Positions 12,136-25,632 of a stretch of DNA of 64,000 nucleotides are shown here, in pieces; position 1 is the stretch's first letter, and each line of letters begins with the position of its first letter. The DNA is taken from the NCBI RefSeq assembly GCF_000005505.3, contig NC_016133.3:8432001-8496000 (forward strand), written 5' to 3'. The DNA is from Brachypodium distachyon (Eukaryota; Streptophyta; Magnoliopsida; Poales; Poaceae). Position numbers and translations under genes: made by a program. The notes below the pieces were generated by a model. The model was not told where the DNA came from. It saw nothing but the letters and a program-made list of their open reading frames with translations, and made no database searches.

Positions 12136-14108
12136 GTTCAAATTTACTGATGAAATAATAAGAATGCATGGAAAAACCCTGAATTGAAGTAGATATGTTG
12201 AGGGGTAATCAATGTGATTTTGATACTTTTGCAGCTGTCCTGAATGTATTTTGTCTTGAGAAAAATAAAGCTGACAATCCAGTCGACACCAACACTCCTA
12301 ACTTTTGAACTCTAGCAGCGGTTAAGTTGCTTCGGGGCTAAGTTTAACCTTGTGGACAAATGGCTTTTCAATTCATAGCTAGCTTTCGCTTATGTAGGAG
12401 CAGAAGGGCTAAACTTATCGTCTGCAGCTGCATGCTTTTATTTAATTTGTTGCCTTTGTGCTTTTTCCTAAATTAAAATACATTAATTCCTCTTCTCTGC
12501 TTGGGGATGCACAAGCTAAAAGACGTCAAAAACCGAGCCATCTTCTTGCGGATTTTAGGGATGGAATCGACTGTAGTATAATTTGTCGTTGATGATGACA
12601 TCGAGGTCGTACCAAATCTTTCGGGCCCCGACCTACGTACCTTGTCCCTGGTAAATATTGGTATGTACTGCATGTGGGGGACACCGAACACGCTCCTAAA
12701 CGTCCTATATTTTGTAACTAGTATTGTCTCTGCTAAGCTTACCTCTTGGCAGATAAACGTTGGGGAGCTATAGCTTAGCTGAACTAATTAATTTGTCATT
12801 AGTTTAGTTAAACGAATTTGTAAAAGTACCTTATTTAAGTTCCCCTAATCACCTCGTGTTCATTAGCTCGTTAGTAGAACGAGTGAGAGTGTGCCAATTA
12901 ATTAACACACAGAGCCTAGCTTTTGGAAAGGACAGAGCCTAGCTAGCTAGCCATCAATGGGCCGAAGGATCATTTTTGTCCCATCTTTTTTGTTCCCCAA
13001 TGCTAATCACCTGTCGGCGCTAATGATGACTTCATAGCTAGTCTAATTTTAGCTTAGAGCCCTTAATAATAGGATACCAGGACATCATGCAATCGTCACT
13101 GTGAAGTCATCAGCGCTCGGGACGTCAAGCTTGCACTAGAAACGCCGTGGAGAGTGTGGTGTGGCGCTAATGGGCCGTTGGCGTGCTTTGAGCAGAAATT
13201 TTACCCTGGCTACTGGGCCCTGGGAAACTGGCCACACTGGTAATATCTGCATCAAATGTTCTGTTCCGAATGTATTTGTGATTCGAGTTTTTTTTTGCGG
13301 GTAGTTCGAATTATATACAAATCATATCGACCGACCACCTCTCTCTGATCAAAACTGTAAACAGCATGTATCTTTAGTCTTATAAAAATGTATTGTTGGT
13401 CCATGCGCAAAACTAGACGTGTGTGTATATTTGTCAAACCTAGATTCAGAATGCCCCCCACCCCTTCTACGAACAAAGAGTAAACTCTATGTAGGCACTC
13501 TGCATTTTATTTGTGCATGAAATTTCTGGATGGGATCGCTTCGGACATGCAATTTCCAATCCAAATGATACACATAATACTTTAATGTTACCAAGTTTTT
13601 GATTTCAATTGTACTGCAAACACTTGGGGAAATTGACACTGCTATAGAAAGGTTGCCACATGCAGCCAAAATGGCATTACAAACAGTTTCACGAGGTCCC
13701 CATTTAAAGTCAGCGATACTTGATTCCAAAGCTACATCCACGAGTTCTTAGCCGTCTATGAAAATATTAGACGGTTTCCAGCTTTTAAGCATCTAAGATT
13801 GTCAAGTATCACACACTACATTTTTCCTTATGAACCTTTTGTAATGTTGAAAAACTTGTATGTGATCTATAAGTCATTTGTGATGAGACACTAGATAAAT
13901 GTATGTGCGTACTACCTAAGTTGTTAAAATGAGCTTTTGCCCTTATGTTCCTACCTTTTGTGTTGAATATATAACAATTATCTTAAATATACATCAATCT
14001 AATCGATTGCAGTCAAAAGATCCTGATACGTATATCTATATATTGAATGATGCAGCTGTATTCATTTCCTACGAATACCAAAAAAAAAAGTTTCGATAGA
14101 GTAAATGG
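12136..14108. other. Intergenic DNA
   Basis: A/T-rich with only short chance reading frames. No domain, promoter or RNA gene recognised. Confidence 0.5.
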
Positions 14109-14620
14109 ATGAACAACAACTCGAATCTCTTTGTGTGGCGCATTATTTTTATTGCCTTTAATCTACGTCCACCGAGTTCGACTATTAATATGTTTGGGAA
14201 TTGGATTAATGGGCCAGAAAAAATATCTAAAGCTCATATGTATTCGGATGGGCTATTTGGAACTGCAGAAATGATCTTGTTTTTAACTGAGTCAGAGTTC
14301 CTCATTTTTTTGCAGGTTATCCTCTGGGCTACCCGTTGGATTCGACTCTGGGCCTACCTGCTTCCTGCGTCCCAGCGGGACCTTTTGGATAGTGGATGCA
14401 ACCGTCTAGATTTCTTCTGCCGGGTTGGTTGGCGGTGTGCTAGAGATGACTTGACGCATAGGATCGCTATGTTGAACTGTTTCTGCTGGTTTATTTTTGT
14501 ATCCACGATCTCTGATCAGTGATTTGTACGACATTTGATTGCTTTGCAATAAAAATGGTTGTTTGCATCGATTGATGCAGAGACCGGGAACTCCTCCCCT
14601 TTTTGAAAAAACAAACTCAA
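14109..14620 (+). mobile_element. LINE 3' end (C-terminal tail and 3' UTR)
   Basis: An open frame to 14522 resembles the C-terminal tail downstream of reverse transcriptase in grass LINEs: a W-containing segment, NWINGPEKISK, then FLQVILWATRWIRLWAYLLP and SGCNRL. The following 3' UTR has CATCGATTGATGCAGAGACC and CTCCCCTTTTTG before an A tract near 14606, typical of these elements. Truncated at the 5' side: reverse transcriptase and endonuclease are absent. Confidence 0.7.
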
Positions 14621-14689
14621 ATCTTTGTAAGAAGTAAAGTTTATATATGGTTGAGACATTAAGGATCAAATATGAAAAGCTCTCTTCCT

Positions 14690-14790
14690 CTTTCCCCTGT
14701 TGTTGCCACTTATGTAAATTGCTTTGCAAACAACTTTGTTTGTCATCTTTTTAACTAATGAAAAGCTGCGCTGCTGCATTTCGTCAAAAA
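14690..14790 (+). mobile_element. Second LINE-like 3' tail
   Basis: Ends AATGAAAAGCTGCGCTGCTG then GTCAAAAATAAATAAAT, the form of plant LINE 3' UTR ends. Only the tail is present. Confidence 0.45.
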
Positions 14791-14931
14791 TAAATAAATA
14801 TGAAAAGCCATTTCAGAGACATTGTTTTTGGCTTTTTTTTCTTTTGAGCTAGCTCTGTTGCCCTGTGAAAAAAAACTGCAGATTCAGAGCATATATAATC
14901 ATTAGGATACACAGTTCACAACACAAATTTT

Positions 14932-15025
14932 GAAGTCATCAACTCATTCACACAATTAGTAAGTTTTGCTATTTTGAGCGAGGACCATGCACCGCGAAGT
15001 CATCAACTCATTCACACAATTAGTA
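14932..15025. repeat. Direct repeat of 30 bp, spaced 64 bp
   Basis: GAAGTCATCAACTCATTCAC and the following ten bases occur at 14932 and 14996 without visible change. Confidence 0.9.
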
Positions 15026-17621
15026 CGTGGCGGTGCTCTATTGGTCAATTCGACTATGTCGTGTGCAAAAAGGGGACTCGTTCTGTTCCAAAATGTTAGT
15101 TACATTTGATTTTTCGTTGTCTCTAATCCATACAGTTTTGCACATACGCTCGGTCAAAATTTTCCGTCACAATGCAAATCCGGTCGCCAAGAAATCTGTA
15201 ATTATATATAGTGGGACTGAAAATTGATATTTTACATGCACGCACCGTATCCGTAATGCTTGTAAGCGAGTATAATTAGCTCTGTCTTCACATAGTATCC
15301 AAAATATCCACGGTGCAGAGAAGACAGAGCTACTGATTAACAACATGGAGAAGTAGTTGTTAGTTAGTTCGGGTCCAATAACCATAGATTATGGTCAAAG
15401 CCAATGATTGGCCGAGTGAATTGACAAGACGACTGGCCAGATCAATTACTATAGTACAACCATACCGTCAGAGCAGCTTAGCTCGCAAATGTGAAAAGCA
15501 GTTAGAAAGGAGGCCGGGCAAAGTAAAAATGCAAGGGAAAGCCTGCAGACGACCGTCTGTATCAGATTCACAGTCGATCGATCGACCCCGGCCGGCCGTG
15601 CGGTGTGGGCACGGCTAGCTAGCTCCATCATCACTTGCACACAGGACCCTGCGGCCCTGCCGCTGTTGGCATCTACTAGTCGCGGGGAACCTGATGGAAA
15701 TACGTGCAGATGCGCAGGCAGGCATGCGGGGGAAAGATGCGATGCGGCAGCGGCACCCAGCTAACTCGACCCGTCGGAGAAGAAGGGCATCATGCAACAT
15801 GTGCATTCCCAACCAAGGAAAGACGTCCGTCGGGTATAAGAAAGCGGGGTGGTGGGGACTGGGGACGACAACCCGGCCGGCCAGAACGTACTACGTACGA
15901 TCTCTCTCTCGTTGTCAGTGCCGGCGATGCAATACTTGCAGTGGCTGCATGCGCGCTTCTCCTTCTGTTTCTCAGGGTTCATGGATCTGAAATTATTGCT
16001 TTCGGGCCGGCTTGGGGACTTGTCAAAACTGCACGGGAGGGGACCCGACAGCGCGTGCTCACGGCCATGATGGACAGGGTTATGCAGTGCAGACACGGAT
16101 GGAACTAGTCGCCAGCCGTATGAGAGTCCGAGACAGGCGCTTTAGACCTTCCACCGCGCGCCGACGGACTTGCACGTTGTGATCTGCAGCAAGCAACAAG
16201 ACAGACGTGGTATCCTACTACTATTCTAAATAGCATCATTTCTTGAAAAGAGGATCATTGTATTATTGCAACATGTCAAATAAAAAGATTCATACAAACC
16301 AAAAGCGGCCAAATCATGCACCCCAAAGCATGTAATTAGGTCGCCACTCAAATGGGCTAAATAAGTCGTGTGTGAGCCGCGTCCAATCGGTTGCATCCAA
16401 AATTCAAGAAAGTCCGTGCCTCTGCTCTTTGTAACAAGAACATACACGAATGCAATGCGACATAGATTGGTAGTCCACAAAAACATGGAAAGTTGTTATT
16501 ATTAAAAACACAAGATCACTACGACAGTTCTAGCTAAACCAACAAATAGCACGAGCACCTGACAGTAGTAACGGTTTAATAGGACTAGCTAACCCCGTGG
16601 ACATACATCTCAATAGGTAATTAAGACGCGGGGAGGAGCTAGGTGTGCAATGCCACGGTCGCCGGAGGAGGTGGTCAATGACTGGAGGCTTGAACTCGGG
16701 GAAATCGAATCAAGATATCTGAAACCCACCAATCGACCACATATGTTCATTCCTGTGAGAAATTATGTCTCAATCGACCAGATCGAGGCCCAATTTTCAC
16801 GTTTCGAAGTCCAATTTCTTGGGTTGGCAAGCATGCAGGGCGGAGCATGGCCGTCCGCCGCTCCCTCGTCGTCGCCCATGAGTCCTGTCGTGGGCTCGTG
16901 GCCCTGCGTTGCTCCTCCGCCGCATGCCTCCTCCAGCCCCCACGGCCCTTTGCTGCTCTGCTTCCGTGCTCCTCCAGCGCCACCACGGCCCTGTTCACTG
17001 CTCCCATCCTGATTCGATACTATCCCCCAGCATAAGTCATCGGGTTTCCAGGGCCCCGCGACTTAAGTCAGGCCCCCTTAGATATAGCCCGTCGTAAGCC
17101 CATATCCAAGCCCTGTACATATCCGTAGTCGTGTACGTATTTGCCTACGGCGTCGAGGTAACCCGCCCGCGAATGTAAATAGGAAAAAAGAAAAGAAAAG
17201 GAAATGAAAACAAAAACAGAAACGGCCGGATCAACGCCACGAATCGCGCACGCGATACATTCTCGGCTGGCGGTTTCCAAAAAGAAATCGTGCGGCGGCC
17301 GCCATCTGCGATTCTGTCCGGCGGAAGAGACCCGACACCACCTCGCCATCCTTTTACACAGATCTCCGTGAAAACTCCGGCGGCCGGACACATATCTCGA
17401 CGGAGTGGTCTCGTTCGACCAACCCTGCCGTGGTTCCCGCCTCCTCCGTTCGTCCGAAGGTAATGCCGTGCTTTCATGCTATTGGCGTCCACGCCAACCT
17501 CATGTAGGTTAGCCTAGCTAACGCTATAGTTTAGCTCCGCCACCCCGGTAGCCACCTACACATTCTGGCTTTTTCATTATCAATAACATCGCAAGTTCAT
17601 GTGGTTGTGCAGTGCTGAGGT
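15026..17621. other. Intergenic DNA before the FAR1-like pseudogene
   Basis: Mixed composition; 15390-16110 and 16640-17480 are GC-richer. Short reading frames overlap on both strands without recognisable domains. The 17050-17600 part may be the 5' UTR/promoter of the FAR1-like locus. Confidence 0.4.
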
Positions 17622-19784
17622 ATGGAGGACGACAACGGATACACAAGCGGGGATTCTAGTTCGGATAATGAATCTACATCGTCTAGTCCTAGGAATGGGC
17701 CATTTGGTGGCGAAGGAACCGACGACGGAAACGTGAGGCTTGAGCACGAATTAGGTGTTGATCATGAGCATGCCGATCCTGCTGATTCGGACTACATGAG
17801 CGATGTAAGTTGTATACCTCGTTTCCTATTGATACCTGAAGCGATGATAAATACAAGGAACATGACGCCAAGTTATGACACGTATGGTTTCATTTCTTTT
17901 TACAGTCCATGATGGGCTCCGGCGATGAATATGAATACATTGGGGATTCGGACATTGACATGGGGCAAGAAGAAGACCCTGAAGAATCGGGGGTTATTAC
18001 GGTGTCCTACTCGGGAAGCACGAGTGAGGTACGTTGATCAGCTGTTACACGATTTAATGATATTGAGACTTATATATGTATTTCACATTGTGTAGCTGCA
18101 AGACCATCTTCAGGACAAAGAAGCGGGAGACTGCAGTATTAACATGAACATTGAACTTGACGAAGATCGGCGTGGTAGATACCGTCAGATAATGGAGATG
18201 TTTTTCTATTCGGAAGATGCTGCTTATAGTTTCTACAACAACTATGCTAAAGAAAATGGATTCAACATAACAAGAGACAAGGTGAAATGAACCAAGAATG
18301 CTCCCGGACAAGTACGCTTAAGGCGTTTTGTCTGTTCGAGGGAAGGCAAACGTCATAAGAGGTACTTTGCCAACCTAGGAGGCCGCTCGCAATGGCTAAG
18401 GGCTGAATCTCGATGCAACTGCAAAGCGCATCTCGTTGTGAAGCTCGACCGTCAGCGTGGGGTTTGGGTTGTTGCAAGGTTCGACGACCTCCACAACCAT
18501 ATATTGGCCAAAGCAGATGAAGTCCCATTTCTTCGGTCGCATAGGAAAATCAAAGATTTTCAGAAAGCAGAAATTTTAGCATTGGGAGCTGCTGGGTCAG
18601 AAAGCACATGATCATGAGTAGCTTCATAAGCAAATACGGGAGATACAACGAAGTGGGATTCGTGAGATGGGACGTGTATAACATGTGTGCCAGAGAGAAG
18701 AGAAAGCTGATTGCGAAGGGCGACGCGTCCACCTCACTCCGCATTATGCTCAGCAGGAGGGACAATGATCCTGATTTTTTTTTCGAGTACCAGGCAGATG
18801 AGATGGGACGTCTGCGAAGCATGTTCTGGTGTGATTCGCAGTCACGTCAGGACTATCAGGATTTCAGCAACGTCGTCGTGTTTGACAATACCTACAAGAT
18901 GAACTGGTATGGCATGCCATTCATTCCCTTTGTTGGTCTGAACAATCACCGTAAGACCATAGTTTTTGGGTGCGCCATCGTTTCAGACGAGACTGAAGAA
19001 ACGTACGTATGGCTGCTCCAAACATTCTTGAGAGCCATGTGTCAGAAGAAACCGAAGGCTGTGATCACTGATGGTGACGCTTCTATGATCAGGGCTATTG
19101 GGGCCGTCCTCATAGGCGTATGGCACCGTCTATGTTCTTGGCACATAGAGAAAAACATGAAGAAGCACCTTAGTTTCAAATCAACAAAAGAGTTCCGGTC
19201 TCTCTTATACTACACCCCTTCAGAAGACACAGTCGAAGACAGGTGGAACGCGTTTGTTCATAAAGGGCGGACAGATAGCTGAGGAGGATGTACAGAAAGA
19301 AAAGACCGTGGGCCGCGTCCTATCTCTCGGGAGGATTTTTTCTAGGTATGAAAAGGAATCAGAGAAGTGAAAGTCTGAACTCATGCCTCCACCTTCACCT
19401 TGACTTCGGAATGACTCTCGTCGATTTGATAGTGCACTATGAGAACGCAATTGTTCGTATCCGCGAGGCAGAGGCAAGTGATGACTGCAGCTGTTCTCAA
19501 ACACTAGCTGTGGCAGTTACAAACTGTAAGGCGGTCGAGGTGGCCGCTTCATGTGAGTTCACTCCGGCAAACTTTTATATGGTGCAGAAAGATCTCAAGA
19601 ATATTGGCGGCCTACAAGTGTTTGATGTACACGACAGAGATCCTCGTCGTTTCATCGTTGGATGGAAAAGCAACAACAGGCACAGGTTCGCCGTGGACTA
19701 CACACCTGGAAGTTCTAAATAAACTATCAAGTGCAGCTGTCGTAGGATGGCTCGTAAGGGTCTCCCTTGCAAGCATATCCTCTA
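17622..19784 (+). pseudogene. FAR1/FRS-like (MULE-transposase-derived) pseudogene
   Basis: Three in-phase exons open it: 17622-17804, 17906-18028 and from 18096. An acidic N-terminus (MEDDNGYTSG) is followed by a FAR1 DNA-binding domain (YNNYAKENGFNITRDK, then RFVCSREGKRHKRY, CNCKAHLVV, HNH), a MULE transposase core from 18608 (VVVFDNTYKMNWYGMPF, VITDGDASM, CSWHIEKN) and a SWIM zinc finger near 19735-19780 (CSCRRMARKGLPCKH). Damage: in-frame TGA at 18288-18290, frame change near 18596, TGA at 19280 with a frame change, and in-frame TAA just before the SWIM finger. The reading ends abruptly at about 19784 where CACTA sequence begins on the other strand. FAR1 proteins are light-signalling transcription factors domesticated from transposases; many grass copies are still transposon-like. 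Confidence 0.9.
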
Positions 19785-20780
19785 ACCCCAGCTTCCTCCA
19801 CACGGTAGTGCCCGTCAGGATCGAATGCAGCCTGCGCCGGATCATGATAGACGAGATACCTCGCGTCCTTAACGTTCTGCATCCAACGCTCAACTCGGCC
19901 ACCTGCCGGAAGACACCAGACAGTCTTTGCCGGCCTGCCCTTCATCACTTCTTCCTCATCGTTTTTGCCAGCTTTAGCGTTTTTCTTCTTGTATCTCGAT
20001 GCACCGCATATGTGGCAACTCTCATGGTTCTCGTACTCTCCAATGTATACCATGCAGTCGTTTGGACATGAATGATGTTTCACGCAATCTAATCCAAAAG
20101 CGGGCATGTAATGTTCTTCGCCTCATATGTGCTCTTGGGCAACTTGTTTGGCTGTGGAAAAACCAAAGCAAGGTAAGTCAACAAGTTCATGAAGCCCTTG
20201 TCTGACCAGCATGATGCTGCCTTCAGTCTCAAAAGTTCGAGCGTCACTTCGAGCACGTTGTTTTCTTCGCCAGCTCCATCATACAAGGGTGTCTTTGCAT
20301 CCTCCAACAATTTTTTGAACTGAGCAGACTATGCCTCATCTTCGGGGTCCTCCAACTGCTCCCGTAGGTACGGGTCATCTAGCATTTCGGCAATCCTGCC
20401 ACGTGGAGCTCCTTCACCTTCCACATTAGCCTTCTCATCGACCCTTGTTTCTTCCTCGGAATCATTCGCCAGATCATACCGCAGGACATCATCATCTTCG
20501 CTACCGCTACCGACATCAACCGCATCCTCCCCGTGACAAGTCCAGCGAGAATAACCTTCCACAAAACCCGATGCCAGCACGTGCGTCTGAACATCTTCAG
20601 GCTTCATCATGCATGTGTTTCTACATTTGCGACATGGACAACGCATCATCACAAGTCCTTTTCGTTCCATATCACCTTTCGCAACTCCAAAAAAGACCGT
20701 CCATTCGGTTATCCATCGAGCATTGATTCTTTCCTTGGCGTACATCCAAGAACGGTCATTCGATCTACAACACAATACAC
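19785..20780 (-). pseudogene. CACTA (En/Spm) TNP2-type transposase, N-terminal fragment
   Basis: Reads from about 20780 down: transposase-associated domain (DRSWMYAKERINARWITEW, then CPCRKCRNT, HLL-like VQTHVLASGF), an acidic linker, then LLRLKAASCWSDKGFMNLL and the HHSCPNDCMVYIGEYENHES / CHICGASRY cysteine region. An in-frame TAG stands near 20328 and a frame change near 20095. The catalytic part is missing: the fragment stops near 19785 at the FAR1 junction. It belongs to the element whose terminus is at 21618. Confidence 0.88.
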
Positions 20781-21264
20781 AAGAAGACAAACAAAGCAAA
20801 ATAGTTAGCCTAATCATTGACAAGGGGATTAAGGTGTTAATTAACCGGAGCTAACTAAAAATTTGAAATTAGAGACATTCGGAGAGAGATTGGAGGCCGG
20901 TGAGAAAGATCGGGAGGGAGAGAGAGCTCGCAAGGGAGAGGGAAGCTCCGGGCGACGACGAGGAGGCCGCATTTTGGCCGGCGGCCGGAGCTCAAAAATT
21001 TAAAATTGGGGAATTTCGGAGAGAAATTGGAGGCCGGCGAGATAGATCGGGAGGGAGAGGGAAGCTTCGGGGTCGAGAATCGGAGCTCGCCGGCCGCCGG
21101 AGCTCCAAAAATGGAGAGAGGAAGGGGGAGGGAGGAGGGGCTAACCTGGGGGCTCGCCGGCGGCCATGTCGCCGTCGGGCAGCGCTTCGCCGTCGCCGGA
21201 GAAGAAGGGGCCGCAACTGGTCCGTTACGACGCGTGGCGCGACCAGCTGCGGCTCTGCTCTTCG

Positions 21265-21618
21265 TATTTAAACCGCGACGATCATCAGTGGCGGTCGGGA
21301 ATTGGGCGACCGTTACTGATAATAGTGGGTACATCAGTAACGGTCGCGTTAGGGCGACCGTTACTGATGCGTGGTTCATCAATGGCGGTCGCCTCTTAAC
21401 CAACCGCCACTAATGTATCTCGCAAGGTATGATGGTTCATCAATGGCGGTCGCCTCGCACGACCGCCACTGATGTATGACTGGACAGGAACGGGCAGACC
21501 CTGCTCTGTTCATCAGTAACGGTCGCCGCCGCGAGCGACACTGATGTTGTTCATCAGTAACGGTCGCGTCGGATCCGTTACTGATGTGCCGTTGTATATA
21601 GATCGTTTTGTAATAGTG
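21265..21618 (-). mobile_element. CACTA 5' terminus and subterminal repeats
   Basis: On the minus strand the element starts at 21618 with CACTATTACAAAACGATC. The next ~350 bp hold about ten copies, in both orientations, of ATCAGTAACGGTCGC and the variant ATCAATGGCGGTCGC: transposase binding-site type repeats. The opposite terminus was not found, so this is a truncated CACTA element of about 1.8 kb (19785-21618). Confidence 0.88.
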
Positions 21619-23952
21619 TTTTGTCGCCACCAAGCGGCGGCGCAGGGGTCAGGGAGGGGCATTCAGGGTTCTGCCACGGGGATGCCACCACGGAAATGTG
21701 GCCTCACTCCACCGTGGATATGTCCATCAATCCATTATCCATACGTGTCAGACAAACATGAATAATCCAAGTTTCAATTAACCACCCAGTGGGCAGTGGC
21801 TACTTCACATGGTTTTATTCCTTATCGTTGTCTCCCAAAATATGTTTTACGGTGAGTGTTTGCAGAATCACCGCGCCTCGGCAGGGTAAATTCTGCTGGA
21901 GGTACCTTTGTCCTGATTTCAATCAGTGCAATTCAGTCCATGAAAATATTCACTCTCTGAAGAACAAGCTGGAACTGCCTATCACTTTGTGGAAGACTCT
22001 TCAAAGAAGAAAGAAATCTTGTGTTTCGTAGAGCTAAAAGAAAAAAAAATATTGCATGGATAGAAGCATGTATATGATTTTTTTCTCTTTTCTCTGTACA
22101 TATTTACACTTTCATTTTTTTTATTGCAGTAGGTCTTACGGCCTACTGTCTTGCCCTCAAAAAAATATTTCTGCTTACTCAATCCGTTTTTCACGTTAAG
22201 AAGCAGAGGAGAAAACAAGGACCAGCATTGGACATGACGAGACAACAAAACACACAACCAGCAAACTTCTCACTAATCACCATATCTTTAGAAGGAGCTC
22301 TTTTACGGTGATTGTCGAGTATTTTCCAGTACTTTTTAGTACTCTCTCGTAATTAATTATGTCCGTTGATCTGTACTCGTTTGTTTCCCCGGGCCGCAAC
22401 TGAAAAATGGGCTGTTTTGTTTCCTGGGCCGACTGATGTCACGCCCGTTTCTGTCTGGCGACGCCTCTCTGTCCCTGCGCATCGATCCTCTTCGCCGTCC
22501 ATGTCCCTGCTGCCAGAGCGAGGCCCCTCCACCGCCCGAGCCCTTCTCGTCGACCGTCGGCGCGCCGCGCCTCCGCCACCCGGGAAAGAGAGCGGTGGCG
22601 GTGTGCATGCACAGTGACTGTAGAGCGTAGGTGGTGGGCGGGGTGGGTGGAGGCGGGGTGGCTGCAGCTCATGTTTGTCGTCGCGGTGTTCTGCTACTAT
22701 ACCGGTGAGCGGTGACAGGCCAGCACCTGCAGCGGCGTACGATAGCCGTGCGGGGGTTACCCCGACATCAGCGCCCTCGCGATCAGGGAGGAACCGATAT
22801 AGCATGGAAGGACAACCTGGTTTTTTCTCGGTAGAATTGGGAAAATTTGATGATTTCGGTTACAAATTGAAAACGATTAAGGTGATAATAAGGGGAGGAA
22901 AATAGAAGAATCGGTTTATGGAGTGATGGGAAATAAATCCCAAGCTTCAATTTAACGAGAAAAGGTTGGGAACGAGGCAATTGAAGGGGAGATGAACCAG
23001 CGGCTGTACTGGAGCAAAGTGCCAGAGGAGGAAGACGAGACTGGGGGATTGGGGGCTAGTTAGGGAGATGTGCCAAAAGAGAGGGGTGAGGTCCAGTTGA
23101 AATAAGAGGGGTGAGGCTCAGTTGCAACATCAAATATTCCACTAAATCCTTTTAATTACAAATACTTTTCAGTACTTTTCAGTATTTTTTTAGTACTTTC
23201 CAATACTTCCTATTTCTCCACCGTTGGATCAATTTACGTTGGACGGTTCTTAAAATCGCCAACCATTATAAAACTTGTACTTTGGAAGATACAATTAGTT
23301 TTTTTTAGAGCAGGCCGGGTCTCTCTCAGCTCAAGAATCAGGAGAAAGCCCACCAACGTAGCTTTTTTTTTTTAGAATAACCTGTAACTTTATTCAAACA
23401 CGAGAACCATTACAGGTACAATGTTTTGGATCATAGACTCTAGAAACTATAAGGTAACTCCTATAATTTAAAATTACAATGAAATCTCTTAAAGACATCT
23501 TCTCCGTGATTTCATACTTTGCAACATGAAAATCTGCCAAGACTTCAACATAGAGACTGCAATCAGACTGTAGCAGCAACATCGTTACTGGTATCCCTGC
23601 ACGAACTTGACTACCTTCAAAGGTTTCGAAAAGCCCCTTGAGTCGCTCATCCAAAAAGATGAGAAGCTAGGAGCGATGAACGTACTTGGGCCGGGAATGA
23701 TCCTCTAAATGTGCAGATCGTCGAACTGCAAGATCTTCATCAGAACACCAGAAAAGTATTCCAAAATTACAAAAGATAAAAGCAACAAAAGCACCATGAC
23801 ACACTAACAAAAACTCAATAGATACGTATAAACGGATCTGTGAATACACAAACCCAAGATCCACAAGATCGGGTACACTAAACTCACGGGGATTAAAAAT
23901 CTCTGGCTCCGCAGTAACGCCCGTTGAGGCACCACCACAGCAAAGGAAGAAC
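21619..23952. other. Intergenic DNA
   Basis: Includes a small hairpin (CAGTAGG...CCTACTG) at 22127-22147, a GC-rich block at 22430-22790 with no convincing ORF, and a T-tract followed by LINE-like antisense sequence from about 23360. No gene supported. Confidence 0.45.
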
Positions 23953-24278
23953 CAGCAGAGTAACTTTATTCGCGACGGCATCGCAATCTCCGCCATTGCG
24001 CCGCTAATCGGAACCAAACAATTAATTGAAATATGCAAACACTTCTGGGTAATCTTATGAGGAACTGAGGTTCCCCACCTCGCAGCGCCAAGATGACGGC
24101 TGGAAGTGAAGGGAACAGCAGAGTAACTTTATTCGCGACGGCATCGCAATCTCCGCCATTGCGCCGCTAATCGGAACCAAACAATTAATTGAAATATGCA
24201 AACACTTCTGGGTAATCTTATGAGGAACTGAGGTTCCCCACCTCGCAGCGCCAAGATGACGGCTGGAAGTGAAGGGAA
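23953..24278. repeat. Tandem duplication, 2 x 163 bp
   Basis: Units starting CAGCAGAGTAACTTTATTCG at 23953 and 24116 appear identical along the full 163 bases. No coding content recognised. Confidence 0.93.
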
Positions 24279-25632
24279 CACTGAAACTTCAACGGTGACG
24301 ACGAAGGCAGAGCTCTCGGTGGAAAACCTAGAACAGAGACTCTACCCACCAACGGTAGCTGATCTGAGTAAGCCGAGTGCTGGGATTTTTTTTTTAGGGT
24401 CTTTTGAGCTAGAATGCTTGACCAAGCGGGAGGCGGGAGCTCCAATTTTTGTATGGCCCATTTACGTTGAGCTGTGCATGCATACTGAGGCCAGCACCCA
24501 TGTGGCAGACAAGTTATCCTAGTACGTGATATCGGGCTGGTTTAGCCCAAATTTTAGCAGTAGGACGGCATGCTACATGGGCGCAGGGAGCGGACAGCTG
24601 AGGGAGGGGGCTCGGCCTTTTATATATAGGCTCTACCTCGTGGTACCACTCCCACTGTCTACAGCCCCGTGTGTGCTGTTCACACACATGTATCGTGTCC
24701 ATCCTAACATTTCCGTTAATTACATTTGTAATAAATTAAATAAGAGAGGGAGAAGGGGGAAATGTAAACATGTGGATACGAAGGGGGTGTAGATAGAGAG
24801 GGTGTACAGCCTCCGCGTTAGCTCTACCTTTGGAGTTTGGACATGATACGGGGTACTCTCGAGAGTCCCTGGCACCCTCCAATGTCTTGTACGTAGCTGA
24901 ATACGGCATTGCAGGTGGCATGTTTAGGTGGTATGATACACAGGGGCGGAGGCACGAAATTGTCATCGGGAAAGCTAAAATAGAGAATAAAATTATTAGG
25001 GTGCCAAAGCATAAAAATGCATGGCCTATAGCGCAAAAAAGGAAGGACCTAAACATAATTTTCCACTCTACAGATTGTTAAAGTAAAAAAAAGAAATCCG
25101 CTCTAACAGGAAAGTTTGTTTTATATTTTGATAACATTCTTTTGTTTTGCAAAACCTTGGGTGACGAGATAGATGAAGGTTTAGTTTGTGATTGCTGAAT
25201 TGTGTTTTGTTTTGTTAGAAAAAAAACCCAGAAAAGGCGGTTTGCTAACAGCAAACCAGAGAGAAATAGGAAGCCGAGTTATCATAATCCACCAAAAATT
25301 GATAAACTGACCCAAAATCTTGATACACAAAAGTAGATAGTCAGATAGATGATGCTCACAACAACAAATCAGTACAATATGTAAGAAAAATTCAACAAGC
25401 AGCTAGCTCCCGTTGGACTCTCCTTGTTCTTCTAAGAAAATCAAGAACACCGGAGATCGGACACTCATCAGGCTAGCCGTCTCAAGCTGAGAGTGGCTGC
25501 CATACACACACTACATATTTAAAAAAAACAAGAAGATGACAGATCGATGATCCTTTTAGGTTACACGTACGAGACCAAACCGACGGTACATCATCCGCAA
25601 AGGGGCTTTTTCAAGTCAATTAATTGTTGCAT
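24279..25632. other. Intergenic DNA and SWEET4 3' flank
   Basis: No gene recognised. The stretch 25400-25632 should carry the 3' UTR of the SWEET gene. Confidence 0.5.

Noticed and set aside
16500..16530. CACTACGACAG as the missing second terminus of the CACTA element
   Set aside because: Only the CACTA core agrees with CACTATTACAAAAC and no subterminal repeats follow.
20855..21403. Pro/Ser-rich and Arg-rich frames on both strands before the CACTA end
   Set aside because: They fall in the CACTA leader and subterminal repeats and are compositional.
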